From DAOUAJ01 sp034433615 (GTDB lineage Bacteria > Chloroflexota > Anaerolineae > DUEN01), in the NCBI GenBank assembly GCA_034433615.1, contig DAOUAJ010000131.1, positions 1 through 19,839 of the forward strand: a stretch of 19,839 nt of DNA. The letters are read 5' to 3'. The notes under the pieces are model-generated. The model worked only from the letters and a program-made list of their open reading frames with translations. It did not search any database and was not told where the DNA came from. Within the stretch, counting starts at the first letter, position 1; every line of letters begins with the position of its first letter. The position numbers were made by a program, and so were the translations under genes. This document shows, one piece after another, positions 1-7,159 of this stretch.

Positions 1-1
1 G

Positions 2-1051
2 TTGGAGAGTGGGGAGTATGTGCTGGGCCCTATGCTCAAGCGGTTTGAGGGCGAACTGGCGGCCTACCACGGTATGAAGCACGCGATCGGCGTGAATAGT
101 GGCACCGATGCGCTCTGGCTGGCGTTCCTCGCCCTCGGTATCGGCCCGGGCGACGAGTGCATCACCACCACCAACACCTTCTTCGCCACCGCCGAGGCGA
201 TCTGGTTCACGGGCGCAACCGCTGTGTTCGTAGATAGCGATCCCTGGAGTAACTGTATTGACCCCACGAGGATCGAGGCGGCCATCACGCCTCAAACCAA
301 AGCGATCGTGCCCGTTCACCTGTACGGCCAGTGCGCCGACATGAAGGCGATCCGCGCCATCGCGGACAAATATAACCTGTACGTGGTCGAGGACAACGCC
401 CAGGCCATCGGTGCCCACGGCGATGGGTTCAAGATCGGTGAGCTGAGCGATGCCGTCTGCACCAGCTTCATCATCCAGAAGAACCTGGGCACCTTCGGTG
501 ACGGCGGCGCGGTCATCACCAACAATGACGAAATCAACCGCAAGGTGCGCAAGCTGCGCAATCACGGCTCCGAGAGGCGCTCCTACCACAGCATGGGGTA
601 CAACAGCCGCCTGGACGACCTCCACGCCGGCGTGCTGAGCGCCAAGCTTAAGCACATTGACGAATGGAACGACCTGCGGCGCCAGTGGGCGGCGCGCTAC
701 ACGGCAGGGCTGGCCAACGCCGAAACTATCGTGCTCCCGTACGAGAAGCCCGGTTACCGCCATGTGTATCACCTGTATGTGATCGAGACGCGTAAGCCAG
801 AGCACCGCGATCCGCTCCTGAAATTCCTTAACGATAACGGGATTGACGCCAAGTGCCATTACCCGATCGCCATCCACCAGCAAGAGGGATATCCCTGGGG
901 CAAGTCGGCGCGCATCGTCGGCTCCATTTCCAACTCCGAGCGCAACGCGGCCTGCTGCATCTCCCTGCCGATGTACCCGGAGCTGACGGAAGAGGAGGTG
1001 GACTACGTAATCGCCAAAGTGCTCGAATGGGACCGGGCACATGCATCGTGA
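2..1051 (+). CDS. DegT/DnrJ/EryC1/StrS-family PLP aminotransferase, 5' partial
   Basis: This is a PLP-dependent sugar aminotransferase of the DegT/DnrJ/EryC1/StrS family, which transfers an amino group (usually from glutamate) to a nucleotide-linked keto-sugar in the cytosol. The frame is open at the left edge. The visible protein begins at the conserved 'ESGEYVLGP' segment, so roughly 25-35 N-terminal residues probably lie outside the window and the TTG at position 2 need not be a true start. Visible family motifs are NSGTDAL near residue 32, VEDNAQAIGA with the cofactor-contacting Asp at about 131, and QKNLGTFGDGGAV with the Schiff-base Lys at about 160. The C-terminal HYP...QEGY segment is also typical. 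It precedes an oxidoreductase and a SIS-domain sugar-phosphate enzyme on the same strand, fitting an amino-sugar pathway. The exact sugar cannot be read from sequence. Confidence 0.93.
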   Translation: MESGEYVLGPMLKRFEGELAAYHGMKHAIGVNSGTDALWLAFLALGIGPGDECITTTNTFFATAEAIWFTGATAVFVDSDPWSNCIDPTRIEAAITPQTKAIVPVHLYGQCADMKAIRAIADKYNLYVVEDNAQAIGAHGDGFKIGELSDAVCTSFIIQKNLGTFGDGGAVITNNDEINRKVRKLRNHGSERRSYHSMGYNSRLDDLHAGVLSAKLKHIDEWNDLRRQWAARYTAGLANAETIVLPYEKPGYRHVYHLYVIETRKPEHRDPLLKFLNDNGIDAKCHYPIAIHQQEGYPWGKSARIVGSISNSERNAACCISLPMYPELTEEEVDYVIAKVLEWDRAHAS

Positions 1052-1057
1052 GATGAT

Positions 1058-1100
1058 AGACGACGGACGGTAGACGACAAGCGAAAGCCGTCCGTCGTCT
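1058..1100. repeat. Inverted repeat, 13-bp perfect arms
   Basis: Arms 1058-1070 and 1088-1100 are exact reverse complements around a 17-nt loop. The element sits between the aminotransferase stop (1051) and the oxidoreductase start (1138). There is no T-run after it, so a classical terminator is not supported. It may be a dispersed intergenic palindrome or an mRNA-stabilising hairpin. Confidence 0.75.
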
Positions 1101-1137
1101 GTGGTCTGTGGTCACTATTCGCTAAGGGGAAGGACGT

Positions 1138-2211
1138 ATGGCTCGAAAATACACGGTGGTCGTGGTCGGCATGGGAAAGCGGGGAATGCACCATGCCACC
1201 ACCTTTCATGCCAGCGATCGTTTTGAGGTCGTGGGCATCTGCGACATTGATCGAGCGCGGTTAGAGGCAGCGGCTTCCAAACTGGGCAACCCGCAGATGA
1301 GCACCGACGCGGCTGCCCTGGCCCAGTTGCTGAAGCCGGACGTGTTCTGCTTCTGCACGCTGCCCACCCTGCGCCTGCCGATGATCAAGATCGGCGTGGC
1401 CAGTGGAGCTCAACTCATCGCCTTTGAGAAACCGATCGCTCTGTCCAGCGCCGAGGCGATGGAGATTAAGAAGGTGCTGGATGAGAGCGGCGTCAAGGCC
1501 GTGGTCAGCCACCAGCATCGTTATGGGGTTCATTATCAGAAGGTGAGAGAGATCATCGCCAGCGGCGTGCTCGGCAGAGTCCACACCGTCTACGGGACCG
1601 CCACCGGCTGGATGATGCACATGCTCAGCCACCTGATTGATTACATGCGCTGGTATAACGATGGGGCAGAGGCGGAATGGGTGATGGCGCAGGCCAGCGG
1701 GCGGGGCAAGCTGGCAGACGTCCACGCTTCACCCGATTACATCGCCGGGTTCATTCACTTCTCCAACGGTGTGCACGGTGTCGTGGAATGCGGCGCGGGG
1801 GCGCCGGACGTGCCCGAGGTGGACTACTGGTGGCGCAAGGCCCGCATCGGCGCCCAGGGTACCGACGGGTTCGCCGAGGTGTTGACGGGCGGCGGCTGGC
1901 GCGCCGTGACCAGGACGGGCTCCTTCTCCGGCCCTGGAAGTATGAACTACGATCTGGACATGCCACCTTACATCCAGGACATCGCCAGGTGGCTGGACGA
2001 CGACAGCCAGGTCCACCCCTGCAACTTCGAGAGCGCCTACAAGGGGCACGAGATCATGATGGCGCTTTGCCGTTCCGTGATCGAGAGGGGGCAGGTGTCC
2101 CTACCGCTGGTATGTGGCGAAGATGAATTGAAAGCCTTGCGCGAGAAGTTGCCAGACAAGAAGGTGCTGCTATCCATGCCGGAGAGCGCGAAGGAGTACC
2201 TCTCCGGTTGA
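1138..2211 (+). CDS. Gfo/Idh/MocA-family NAD(P)-dependent oxidoreductase
   Basis: This 357-residue cytosolic oxidoreductase belongs to the Gfo/Idh/MocA family, which oxidises or reduces hydroxyl or keto groups of sugars and cyclitols using NAD(P). The N-terminal Rossmann fold shows VVGMGKRG (GxGxxG type) at residues 9-16 and an acidic segment ICDIDRA at the end of the second strand. The family hallmark EKP appears in FEKPIAL near residue 100. The HxxD-like region HLIDYMRWYND near residue 165 lies where the catalytic His/Asp usually sit. Length is normal. ATG follows AAGGGGAAGG at a good distance. It lies 86 bp after the aminotransferase and 40 bp before a SIS enzyme, probably one transcription unit. 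Substrate is not identifiable. Confidence 0.92.
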   Translation: MARKYTVVVVGMGKRGMHHATTFHASDRFEVVGICDIDRARLEAAASKLGNPQMSTDAAALAQLLKPDVFCFCTLPTLRLPMIKIGVASGAQLIAFEKPIALSSAEAMEIKKVLDESGVKAVVSHQHRYGVHYQKVREIIASGVLGRVHTVYGTATGWMMHMLSHLIDYMRWYNDGAEAEWVMAQASGRGKLADVHASPDYIAGFIHFSNGVHGVVECGAGAPDVPEVDYWWRKARIGAQGTDGFAEVLTGGGWRAVTRTGSFSGPGSMNYDLDMPPYIQDIARWLDDDSQVHPCNFESAYKGHEIMMALCRSVIERGQVSLPLVCGEDELKALREKLPDKKVLLSMPESAKEYLSG

Positions 2212-2251
2212 AGGCCCGTTACCTCATTTCCCAACGTGGTGAGGCTCCCCC

Positions 2252-3292
2252 ATGTCACTTCTGGAGCGTGAGATCCACGAACAGCCGGCTGCCATCGCCC
2301 GGCTGCTGGAGATGGCGCGCGGCACAGTTGAAAAGCTGGCTGCGGCGATCCGCGAGCGAGACATCTGCTACATCATGATCGCCGCTCGCGGTACCTCAGA
2401 CCATGCGGCTACGTACGCTCAGTATCTCTTTTCTGCGTATAACGGTCTGCCGGTCGCGCTGGCTACTCCGTCCCTGTACACCCTCTACCGCAGGCCACCG
2501 CGCCTGCGCAACGCGTTAGTGTTAGGCATCTCTCAGTCTGGTCAATCGGTGGACATTTTGGAGGTCGTGCAGGAGGCCGCTCGCCAGGGTGCGCTCACTG
2601 TGGCCATCACCAACGACCCGGCCTCGCCGCTGGCTCAGATGGCCACGTTCACCCTGGATCTGAACGCTGGCGAGGAGAAGACGGTGGCTGCCACCAAGAC
2701 GTACACCGCGTCACTGGTCATGCTGGCATTGCTTTCGGCTGTGCTGGGCCAGGATGAGGAGCGGCTGAGCCGTCTGGCCCGGCTGCCCGAGGATGTTGCC
2801 CACACACTGGAGATGGCGGAGGACGTGGTCAGACAACGAGCGGAACGTTACCGCTACATGGAGGATTGCGTGATCATCGGCCGCGGCTATAACTACGCTA
2901 CGGCCCTGGAGATTGCTCTGAAGTTGAAGGAGTTGACCTACGTCGTGGCTGTCCCCTACTCCTCAGCCGACTTCCAGCACGGTCCCATGGCCATCGTTGA
3001 ACCAGGCTTTCCGGTGTTGGTAGTGGCACCGGACGGCGTGCTCTTCTCGGACATGATAGCGTTCCTGAGACAACTGCGGGAGCGCGCCGCAGAGCTCCTG
3101 GTCATCTCCAACCGGATGGAGGCTTTAGAGCTAGCCGAGACGGCGATGCCGTTGCCAACGGGGATGCCGGAGTGGCTCTCGCCCGTGATCGCGGTCGTCC
3201 CCGGCCAGTTGCTGGCCCTCCACCTCACCCTCGCCAAGGGGCTGGACCCGGATGCCCCGCGCGGCCTTCACAAAGTCACGGTGACGCGGTAG
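2252..3292 (+). CDS. SIS-domain sugar-phosphate isomerase/deaminase (GlmS isomerase-like, no glutaminase domain)
   Basis: This 346-residue protein resembles the C-terminal isomerase half of glucosamine-6-phosphate synthase, with two SIS domains (about residues 35-165 and 195-335) and no N-terminal glutamine amidotransferase. Visible motifs are ARGTSDHA, GISQSGQSVD (the phosphosugar-binding Ser/Thr loop), ATKTYTASL, GRGYNYATALEIALKLKE with the Glu expected to act in isomerisation, and FQHGPMA. The C-terminus DPDAPRGLHKVTVT matches the GlmS tail. Stand-alone proteins of this type include deaminases of glucosamine-6-phosphate and fructosamine-6-phosphate deglycases. Without a glutaminase the enzyme would most likely release or use free ammonia rather than make GlcN6P from glutamine; that is inference. 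The start is the ATG at 2252 preceded by GGTGAGG. Confidence 0.9.
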   Translation: MSLLEREIHEQPAAIARLLEMARGTVEKLAAAIRERDICYIMIAARGTSDHAATYAQYLFSAYNGLPVALATPSLYTLYRRPPRLRNALVLGISQSGQSVDILEVVQEAARQGALTVAITNDPASPLAQMATFTLDLNAGEEKTVAATKTYTASLVMLALLSAVLGQDEERLSRLARLPEDVAHTLEMAEDVVRQRAERYRYMEDCVIIGRGYNYATALEIALKLKELTYVVAVPYSSADFQHGPMAIVEPGFPVLVVAPDGVLFSDMIAFLRQLRERAAELLVISNRMEALELAETAMPLPTGMPEWLSPVIAVVPGQLLALHLTLAKGLDPDAPRGLHKVTVTR

Positions 3293-3297
3293 ACAAG

Positions 3298-3364
3298 AAC
3301 CCCGTCAGGGGTTAGAGCTGTCCGCGCCCGAAATAGCCGCCCTGGGCGCAGGTGAGCCAGGGCG
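3298..3364. terminator. Two hairpins in a convergent intergenic gap, possible bidirectional terminator
   Basis: A 6-bp perfect stem with GTCA loop (AACCCC 3298-3303, GGGGTT 3308-3313) begins 5 bp after the SIS gene stop. A second 8-bp perfect stem (3338-3345 with 3357-3364) follows, 15 bp before the end of the minus-strand ATPase gene. The convergent position suggests transcription termination from both sides, but no strong T-tract follows either stem. Confidence 0.45.
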
Positions 3365-3378
3365 ACGCCCCCGCTTCA

Positions 3379-4356
3379 TCAGGCGAACAAATCCTCTGCC
3401 ATGCGCTTGAGCATGGCGATGCCCCGCACCTCGGTCTCGTACAGCGGCAGCAATGCCCGCACCTGGCCGTTGAATTCTCGCCAGATGGTCTCCATGTGCT
3501 CCGCCTGCATCGCCAGGCGGTTCTTCACGAAGTCCGGCGCATCCGGCCCAACGCTGGCCTTGTCTATCAGCATGTTGACGACCACCCCGCCTACCGGAAT
3601 GCCAAACTCCTGGAACCAGTTGATGAAGCGGGTGATGACCGCAATCGGCAGCGCCTCGGGCAGGGTGACGAAGAAGAAGGCCGTCAGATCGGCATCGGTC
3701 AGCAGCACTTTGGCGCGGTTCATGCGTTCGCGCAGGTTGAGCAGGTACTCCATCAAGGGGTCTTTCTGCTGCTTGCGCTTGCTGTAGGAGAGCAGTTCGC
3801 GCAGCGACATCGCCTCCTGCCGGCTCTGCACCATCTTGTTGACCCACATGGAGTAGACGCTGGACATGCCCAGCAGGCGCCGGGCATTGGCGGTGGGCGC
3901 GGTGTCGAATACGTAAGCCTCGTACCTGTCCTCGAACATCAGATCGATCATGTTTTCGAACATGGCCGATTCTTCAAAGGCCGGATTCATGGTGGCGGAT
4001 TCGACGAACTCGTCGGCCTTGGTCTTGACCTCTGCAAACTTCAGGAACCACTCGATCTTCTCCCGGATCTCTCGCTTGGACTTCTCGATGGTGTCCCTGG
4101 TGTCAATCTCATAGGCCAGCAGATTGGGCACGCCGTTGACCGGGGTAGGTTTGCCGAACACGTTCTGGCCCAACATGCTGGAGAGGGAATGCACCGGGTT
4201 GGTCGAAGCCAGCAGGGTCTTCTTGCCCCGCCCGGCCAGCCACAGAGCGGCCGTGCCCGCCAACACCGTCTTGCCTACGCCGCCCTTGCCGCCGAAAAAG
4301 ATGTACTTCAGTCGGGGGTTCTCAGTCAGGAACTGGCGCATCGTCTTTTCGATCAT
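3379..4356 (-). CDS. ArsA/Get3-like ATPase, second of a pair, with Asn at the switch I Asp position
   Basis: This 325-residue soluble P-loop ATPase belongs to the SIMIBI ArsA/Get3 family. It has the deviant Walker A GGKGGVGKT at residues 22-30, a switch I segment STNPVHSLSS at 51-60 and a switch II segment DTAPTANARRLL near 155. In family members switch I normally reads STDPAHSLSD. Here the Asp is Asn (AAC codon, residue 53) and the trailing Asp is Ser. The same substitution in yeast Get3 (D57N) is known to block ATP hydrolysis. The protein contains no cysteine, so neither an ArsA arsenite site nor the Get3 zinc CxxC is possible. It starts 13 bp after the related ATPase gene, with GGGAGG before the ATG, so the two are almost certainly co-transcribed and may heterodimerise. 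Common annotation is 'arsenite-transporting ATPase', which the sequence does not support. Confidence 0.92.
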   Translation of the reverse strand: MIEKTMRQFLTENPRLKYIFFGGKGGVGKTVLAGTAALWLAGRGKKTLLASTNPVHSLSSMLGQNVFGKPTPVNGVPNLLAYEIDTRDTIEKSKREIREKIEWFLKFAEVKTKADEFVESATMNPAFEESAMFENMIDLMFEDRYEAYVFDTAPTANARRLLGMSSVYSMWVNKMVQSRQEAMSLRELLSYSKRKQQKDPLMEYLLNLRERMNRAKVLLTDADLTAFFFVTLPEALPIAVITRFINWFQEFGIPVGGVVVNMLIDKASVGPDAPDFVKNRLAMQAEHMETIWREFNGQVRALLPLYETEVRGIAMLKRMAEDLFA

Positions 4357-4369
4357 GGCCTGGCCTCCC

Positions 4370-5344
4370 TCAATAGCTGTCGCCGAAGAGCGCGGCAGCC
4401 ATGCGCTCGATCATCGGCAAGCCGGTGATGTCGCGCTCGAACTCTGGCACCCGCGCCAGGACCTGGTTACCGAAAAGTTCATCAATCTTAGCCAGATAGC
4501 CGCGTTGCATCTCCAGGCGATGGCGCAGGTATTCGGGGATGTCCTGCCCTGCCAGCTCGGCCGGGATCACCCGATTGACGATGTACCCCGACAACGGGAC
4601 CTGGAACCTGGCGAACAACCCGGCTGCCTTTTGCGTGTCCAGGATAATCATCTCCTCGGGCACCAGAACGAAGAAGAAGGCCGTCTTCTGTTTGTCGGTC
4701 AGGATGCTGGAGGAGGTGTTGATCCGATACTTGATATCTTGAAGCTCTCGGAGGATCTGGTCTTCCTCGGTCTCCTTCTTGCGCTGCATCACCGCGGCGA
4801 CCTTGGCGTACTCCTCCATCTCCGCGCGCAGAGCTGTGATCTTGTCAATCCATTGGTCGTAGACCGAGGCCATGCTCAGGTAATAGAGCGCGTGGCCCAG
4901 CGGGACGAGATCGTAGATGTAGTAGTCATACTTGCCACCGACGACGATGTCCACTACCTCGTCGAAGATCGCGCTCTCTTCCATAGCTGGCTCGGCTGCG
5001 GCGGCCTGGATATAGTTTTCGATCTCATCGGGGACTTTTTCCAGCCCGTACATATCCAGGATTTTTTTGCGAATCTCATCCTGGTATTCCCTGATCCGCC
5101 GGTCGGCGTCAATCTCTTGCGCATACAGGTTGGGGATGATCTCGACCGGCCCCTTACCGAAGATATTCTGCTGGAAGATGTCCGAAAGGCTGGCTTGGGG
5201 ATCCACTGAAAAGACCAGCACCTTGTAGCCTTGCCGGGCCAGCCAGTAGGCCGTAGCCGCGCTGAAGGTGGTCTTGCCCAGACCACCCTTGCCCCCGAAC
5301 ATGATGTAGGAATATCTCCTGACGATATCAGCCAGGCTGTTCAT
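4370..5344 (-). CDS. ArsA/Get3-like ATPase, first of a pair
   Basis: This 324-residue ArsA/Get3-family ATPase has the deviant Walker A GGKGGLGKT at residues 17-25 and an intact switch I VDPQASLSD with Asp at 48. Switch II (YDLVPLGHALYYL, near residue 142) keeps the Gly-His seen in the family (DTAPTGHT) but has Leu-Val in place of Thr-Ala. The protein has no cysteines, ruling out arsenite thiol coordination or a Get3 zinc site. The neighbour downstream has the opposite pattern (DTAPT kept, switch I Asp and Gly-His lost), so the pair looks functionally asymmetric. The ATG at 5344 is preceded by GAAGGAGG. A reading frame with antitoxin-like remnants ends at the immediately adjacent base (5345). 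The role is likely ATP-driven handling of a protein or cofactor client; the client is unknown. Confidence 0.92.
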   Translation of the reverse strand: MNSLADIVRRYSYIMFGGKGGLGKTTFSAATAYWLARQGYKVLVFSVDPQASLSDIFQQNIFGKGPVEIIPNLYAQEIDADRRIREYQDEIRKKILDMYGLEKVPDEIENYIQAAAAEPAMEESAIFDEVVDIVVGGKYDYYIYDLVPLGHALYYLSMASVYDQWIDKITALRAEMEEYAKVAAVMQRKKETEEDQILRELQDIKYRINTSSSILTDKQKTAFFFVLVPEEMIILDTQKAAGLFARFQVPLSGYIVNRVIPAELAGQDIPEYLRHRLEMQRGYLAKIDELFGNQVLARVPEFERDITGLPMIERMAAALFGDSY

Positions 5345-5729
5345 TTAGCCTCCTTCGCCAAGCCCCAAGCGAGTCTTAACGTTCTCCAGGCAGCCAGCAT
5401 ATTTGGTGAAGACCATCGGCAAAGTACGTCCTGCGCTAATTTCCGCGCGCACTTTATCTCTAGTTTCCGCTAAATCAGGCTGGGCAAGCGCATTGCCCAA
5501 GTAACGGCTAATGCTCCGCCGCCATCTTCTTTAAGCTGTCTTGCGTTGCAGCAAACTGAGCATCCTAGCGTGCTTCGTCAGCGCGGATTTCTTCGCGAAA
5601 TGAAGCCACCGTCCAACTGTCCCAACCAACAATGCCAGAAAGCCGCGTACGTGGCGTGGTCGGCGTGCGTGTGTTCTGCGTTCGTGCGTACTGAGAGACC
5701 GCTTGTTCAATTTCCAGAACTGCACTCAT
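5345..5729 (-). pseudogene. Broken antitoxin-like gene interrupted by repeat-like sequence
   Basis: An ATG at 5729, preceded by AGGAGG at ideal spacing, starts MSAVLEIEQAVSQ, which looks like the N-terminus of a small bacterial antitoxin. After codon 13 (base 5691) the resemblance stops, and the DNA at 5656-5688 instead resembles the end of the intergenic repeat at 5864-5896 (25 of 33 positions by hand). Further on in the same frame come SFREEIRADEAR, a TAG at 5565-5567, then DAQFAATQDSLKKMAAEH and another TAG. A different frame then reads LAETRDKVRAEISAGRTLPM, like an antitoxin C-terminus, and stops at 5345 next to the ATPase start. The simplest reading is a decayed antitoxin gene with an insertion, a nonsense codon and a frameshift. 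Family assignment is from memory of sequence style only. An intact 54-codon ORF (5567-5729) could still be translated. Confidence 0.45.
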
Positions 5730-5770
5730 AGTAGAATCCTCCTGTATGTCTGCCTAGCGAATGCGTCGCC

Positions 5771-5884
5771 GCGCTCGGATTCAAACGGCATGACGCAGAA
5801 CGCCGTAGCACCACACAACGGCGGACGAATTGAAAGTACCTTCCAATCGCCAGCCGCCCCGCCGTTGTCGTGATGCGTGTGTTT
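5771..5884. repeat. Cassette-associated palindromic repeat, copy 1
   Basis: This ~114-bp element is about 87% identical (14 mismatches and one gap by hand count) to 6406-6518. The core has two arms ending in CAACGGCGG (5816-5824) and CCGCCGTTG (5859-5867), about 35 nt apart, so the single strand can fold into a long hairpin. It lies directly downstream, in the minus-strand sense, of the DUF2283 gene ending at 5907. Its tail continues as a weaker match to 5656-5688. The element does not contain the RYYYAAC/GTTRRRY core pair of integron attC sites. Confidence 0.85.
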
Positions 5885-5906
5885 CCCGTTCGTGCAGTGT
5901 GGTCTG

Positions 5907-6143
5907 TTACGCTCCTGCTGGAACCCTCTCGCGGAGAATCAAATCGGCCACAGGCAAAGCCCGCAACTCCAACCGCGATAGGTCAATGAACTTGCTGGCG
6001 TCTTCAATCTCCACACCGAGAACGCGATTGCTTTCGTCAAAGTCCAGCACAACCCCAGGCGCGATTTCTTCGGATTCTGTGCTTGTCCCCTCAACGAGTT
6101 TGATATAGAGCATATCGCTATCGGGATAGTATTCAAACACCAT
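5907..6143 (-). CDS. DUF2283-family small protein, putative antitoxin (copy 1)
   Basis: This 78-residue protein begins MVFEYYPDSDMLYIKL and contains the DUF2283 pattern: an YY/D-D-LYI strand, then EIAPGVVLDFDESNRVLGVEIEDASKFID. The chosen ATG at 6143 has AAGGAG at good spacing and gives the family's normal length; the open frame reaches 6275 but that extension overlaps the preceding gene and has no family match. It follows the DUF4258-type gene by 13 bp on the same strand. In many genomes DUF2283 genes sit beside DUF4258 genes in what are presumed type II toxin-antitoxin modules, with DUF2283 the likely antitoxin; neither role is proven. A repeat copy follows immediately. Confidence 0.85.
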   Translation of the reverse strand: MVFEYYPDSDMLYIKLVEGTSTESEEIAPGVVLDFDESNRVLGVEIEDASKFIDLSRLELRALPVADLILRERVPAGA

Positions 6144-6156
6144 AGTCTCATCTCCT

Positions 6157-6387
6157 TCAAGGTTTAAAACGACGGTCGAAAAACGCATTGTGTACCGTTT
6201 CGCCATCGGATTCGGTAACGACGCGTAAGTATTTCCCAACTTCCGAAATGAGTGCCCAACGCCGAATGCGTCCATTGGCTTGAACCACCGTCCGAATGGG
6301 ATTGTTCAACACATGCTCAATCCATTCTGTTTTGATGTCAGGACGGCGAGCCGCAACGCTGGTTCTGAAGTAATCTGTCGTTTTCAT
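6157..6387 (-). CDS. DUF4258-like small protein, putative toxin (copy 1)
   Basis: This 76-residue basic protein begins MKTTDYFRTSVAARRPDIKTEW and continues with HVLNNPIRTVVQANGRIRRWALI and a C-terminal GKYLRVVTESDGETVHNAFFDRRFKP. The pattern of an N-terminal helix, 'NP...V..dGRiR.W' strands and 'YLRVVt.dG.TvhnA..DR.F' resembles DUF4258/RelE-fold-like proteins found in presumed toxin-antitoxin pairs. The ATG at 6387 follows AAGGAC. It is 13 bp upstream of the DUF2283 gene, so the two are likely co-transcribed, and 19 bp from the repeat at 6406-6518. Toxicity is inferred from gene arrangement only. Confidence 0.8.
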   Translation of the reverse strand: MKTTDYFRTSVAARRPDIKTEWIEHVLNNPIRTVVQANGRIRRWALISEVGKYLRVVTESDGETVHNAFFDRRFKP

Positions 6388-6405
6388 TCATCGTCCTTGC
6401 CGACT

Positions 6406-6518
6406 GCGCTGGGATGAAATGGCATGACGGGAAACGCCATAGCCCCACGCAACGGCGGACGAATTGCAAGTACCTTCCAATCGCGCGCCGCCCCGCCGTT
6501 GTCGTGGGGCGTGTGTTT
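6406..6518. repeat. Cassette-associated palindromic repeat, copy 2
   Basis: This is the second ~113-bp copy of the repeat at 5771-5884. Its arms are nearly perfect: 6442-6458 and 6493-6510 pair over 17 bp with a single bulge, separated by 34 nt. It lies directly downstream of the second DUF2283 gene (ending at 6544, minus strand) and upstream of the DUF4258 gene starting at 6387. Each small-gene pair is thus followed by one repeat copy, as in a cassette array. Confidence 0.87.
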
Positions 6519-6543
6519 GCGGGCGCGCTTGTTTGTCAATCAT

Positions 6544-6762
6544 CTATGCAACAACGGGCACAGGGGCTGGCGCAACTTGGTACTCAATTTGGCTTGGTGC
6601 TCTTACGCGGAGTGAAGCATCCAGAATTTCCATTGACACCAAGTTGCCTGTGGTATCGTAATCTAAAATGACCCCTGGCTTGTCTTCATCGCTTTCTGCT
6701 ACGGGTGTATCAGCAAAAATAATCGTCAGGGTATCTGTTTCACGGTCGTAGATGACTTTCAT
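6544..6762 (-). CDS. DUF2283-family small protein, putative antitoxin (copy 2)
   Basis: This 72-residue protein begins MKVIYDRETDTLTIIFADTP and continues AESDEDKPGVILDYDTTGNLVSMEILDAS, the DUF2283 signature of two short beta hairpins and a 'D-YD..GNLVS.EILDAS' strand. The C-terminal ~20 residues (Ala/Pro/Val-rich) are less conserved. Its ATG overlaps the stop of the upstream DUF4258 gene by four bases (ATGA), with GGAGGAC placed inside the upstream frame, so translational coupling is expected. It is only distantly similar to the copy at 5907-6143, so the two modules are not a recent duplication. Confidence 0.88.
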   Translation of the reverse strand: MKVIYDRETDTLTIIFADTPVAESDEDKPGVILDYDTTGNLVSMEILDASLRVRAPSQIEYQVAPAPVPVVA

Positions 6763-7046
6763 GGTTCAGTCCTCCAGTATTTGCTAATCTTGCTGGTGAG
6801 GTAAACTGTTACTACTTCAGGTGGCTGGCGGTCAACATCCACAAATACTCGCAAGAGATAAGTTTTGGGTGGTTCGCCCTTTGTAACCCGCGACTGATAA
6901 ACTGCTCTTCCAGGTCTTACGGGCTCAGACTGTTCTGGTGTGGATAATACTTGGGCAATCTCGGTTTCGCCTATCTCACGGCGCGCCATCTCAAATCTGG
7001 CGTGGTCAGTCAACTTGTAGGGTGCGACTGATGGTGTGTCTGACAT
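6759..7046 (-). CDS. DUF4258-family small protein, putative toxin (copy 2)
   Basis: This 95-residue protein contains YKLTDHARFEMARREIGETEI followed by VLSTPEQSEPVRPGRAVYQSRV and LLRVFVDVDRQPPEVVTVYLTSKISKYW. An 'H-A-.-.-.-M-.-R-.-I' helix, a '.R.GR.vYqs' strand and a late 'VvTvY.TSKI.KYW' strand are typical of DUF4258 proteins, which share the RelE/HigB-like toxin fold. It overlaps the DUF2283 gene by four bases. The ATG at 7046 is preceded by AAGGTAGA. Its subfamily differs from the shorter copy at 6157-6387. The toxic role is inferred from family and gene pairing. Confidence 0.86.
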   Translation of the reverse strand: MSDTPSVAPYKLTDHARFEMARREIGETEIAQVLSTPEQSEPVRPGRAVYQSRVTKGEPPKTYLLRVFVDVDRQPPEVVTVYLTSKISKYWRTEP

Positions 7047-7159
7047 ATTCTACCTTGTTTTTCCGAAATATGCATCTCAGAACTTTTGTTGCCTGTCAAC
7101 ATTCATTCGCTGGCGCGAGCAATACGTGCGTTCGGAAAGGCGTGTCCGCAAACTTACGT

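Noticed and set aside
3352..4428. 358-residue plus-strand open frame over the ATPase gene
   Set aside because: Antisense shadow; the minus frame has full ArsA motifs.
3379..5344. Arsenite efflux (ars) operon
   Set aside because: Both ATPases lack cysteines and no ArsB, ArsC, ArsD or ArsR gene is present in the window.
5771..6518. Integron attC sites
   Set aside because: The arms give CAAC/GTTG but not the RYYYAAC and GTTRRRY core pair on either strand, and no integron integrase is seen. Kept as an unclassified repeat.
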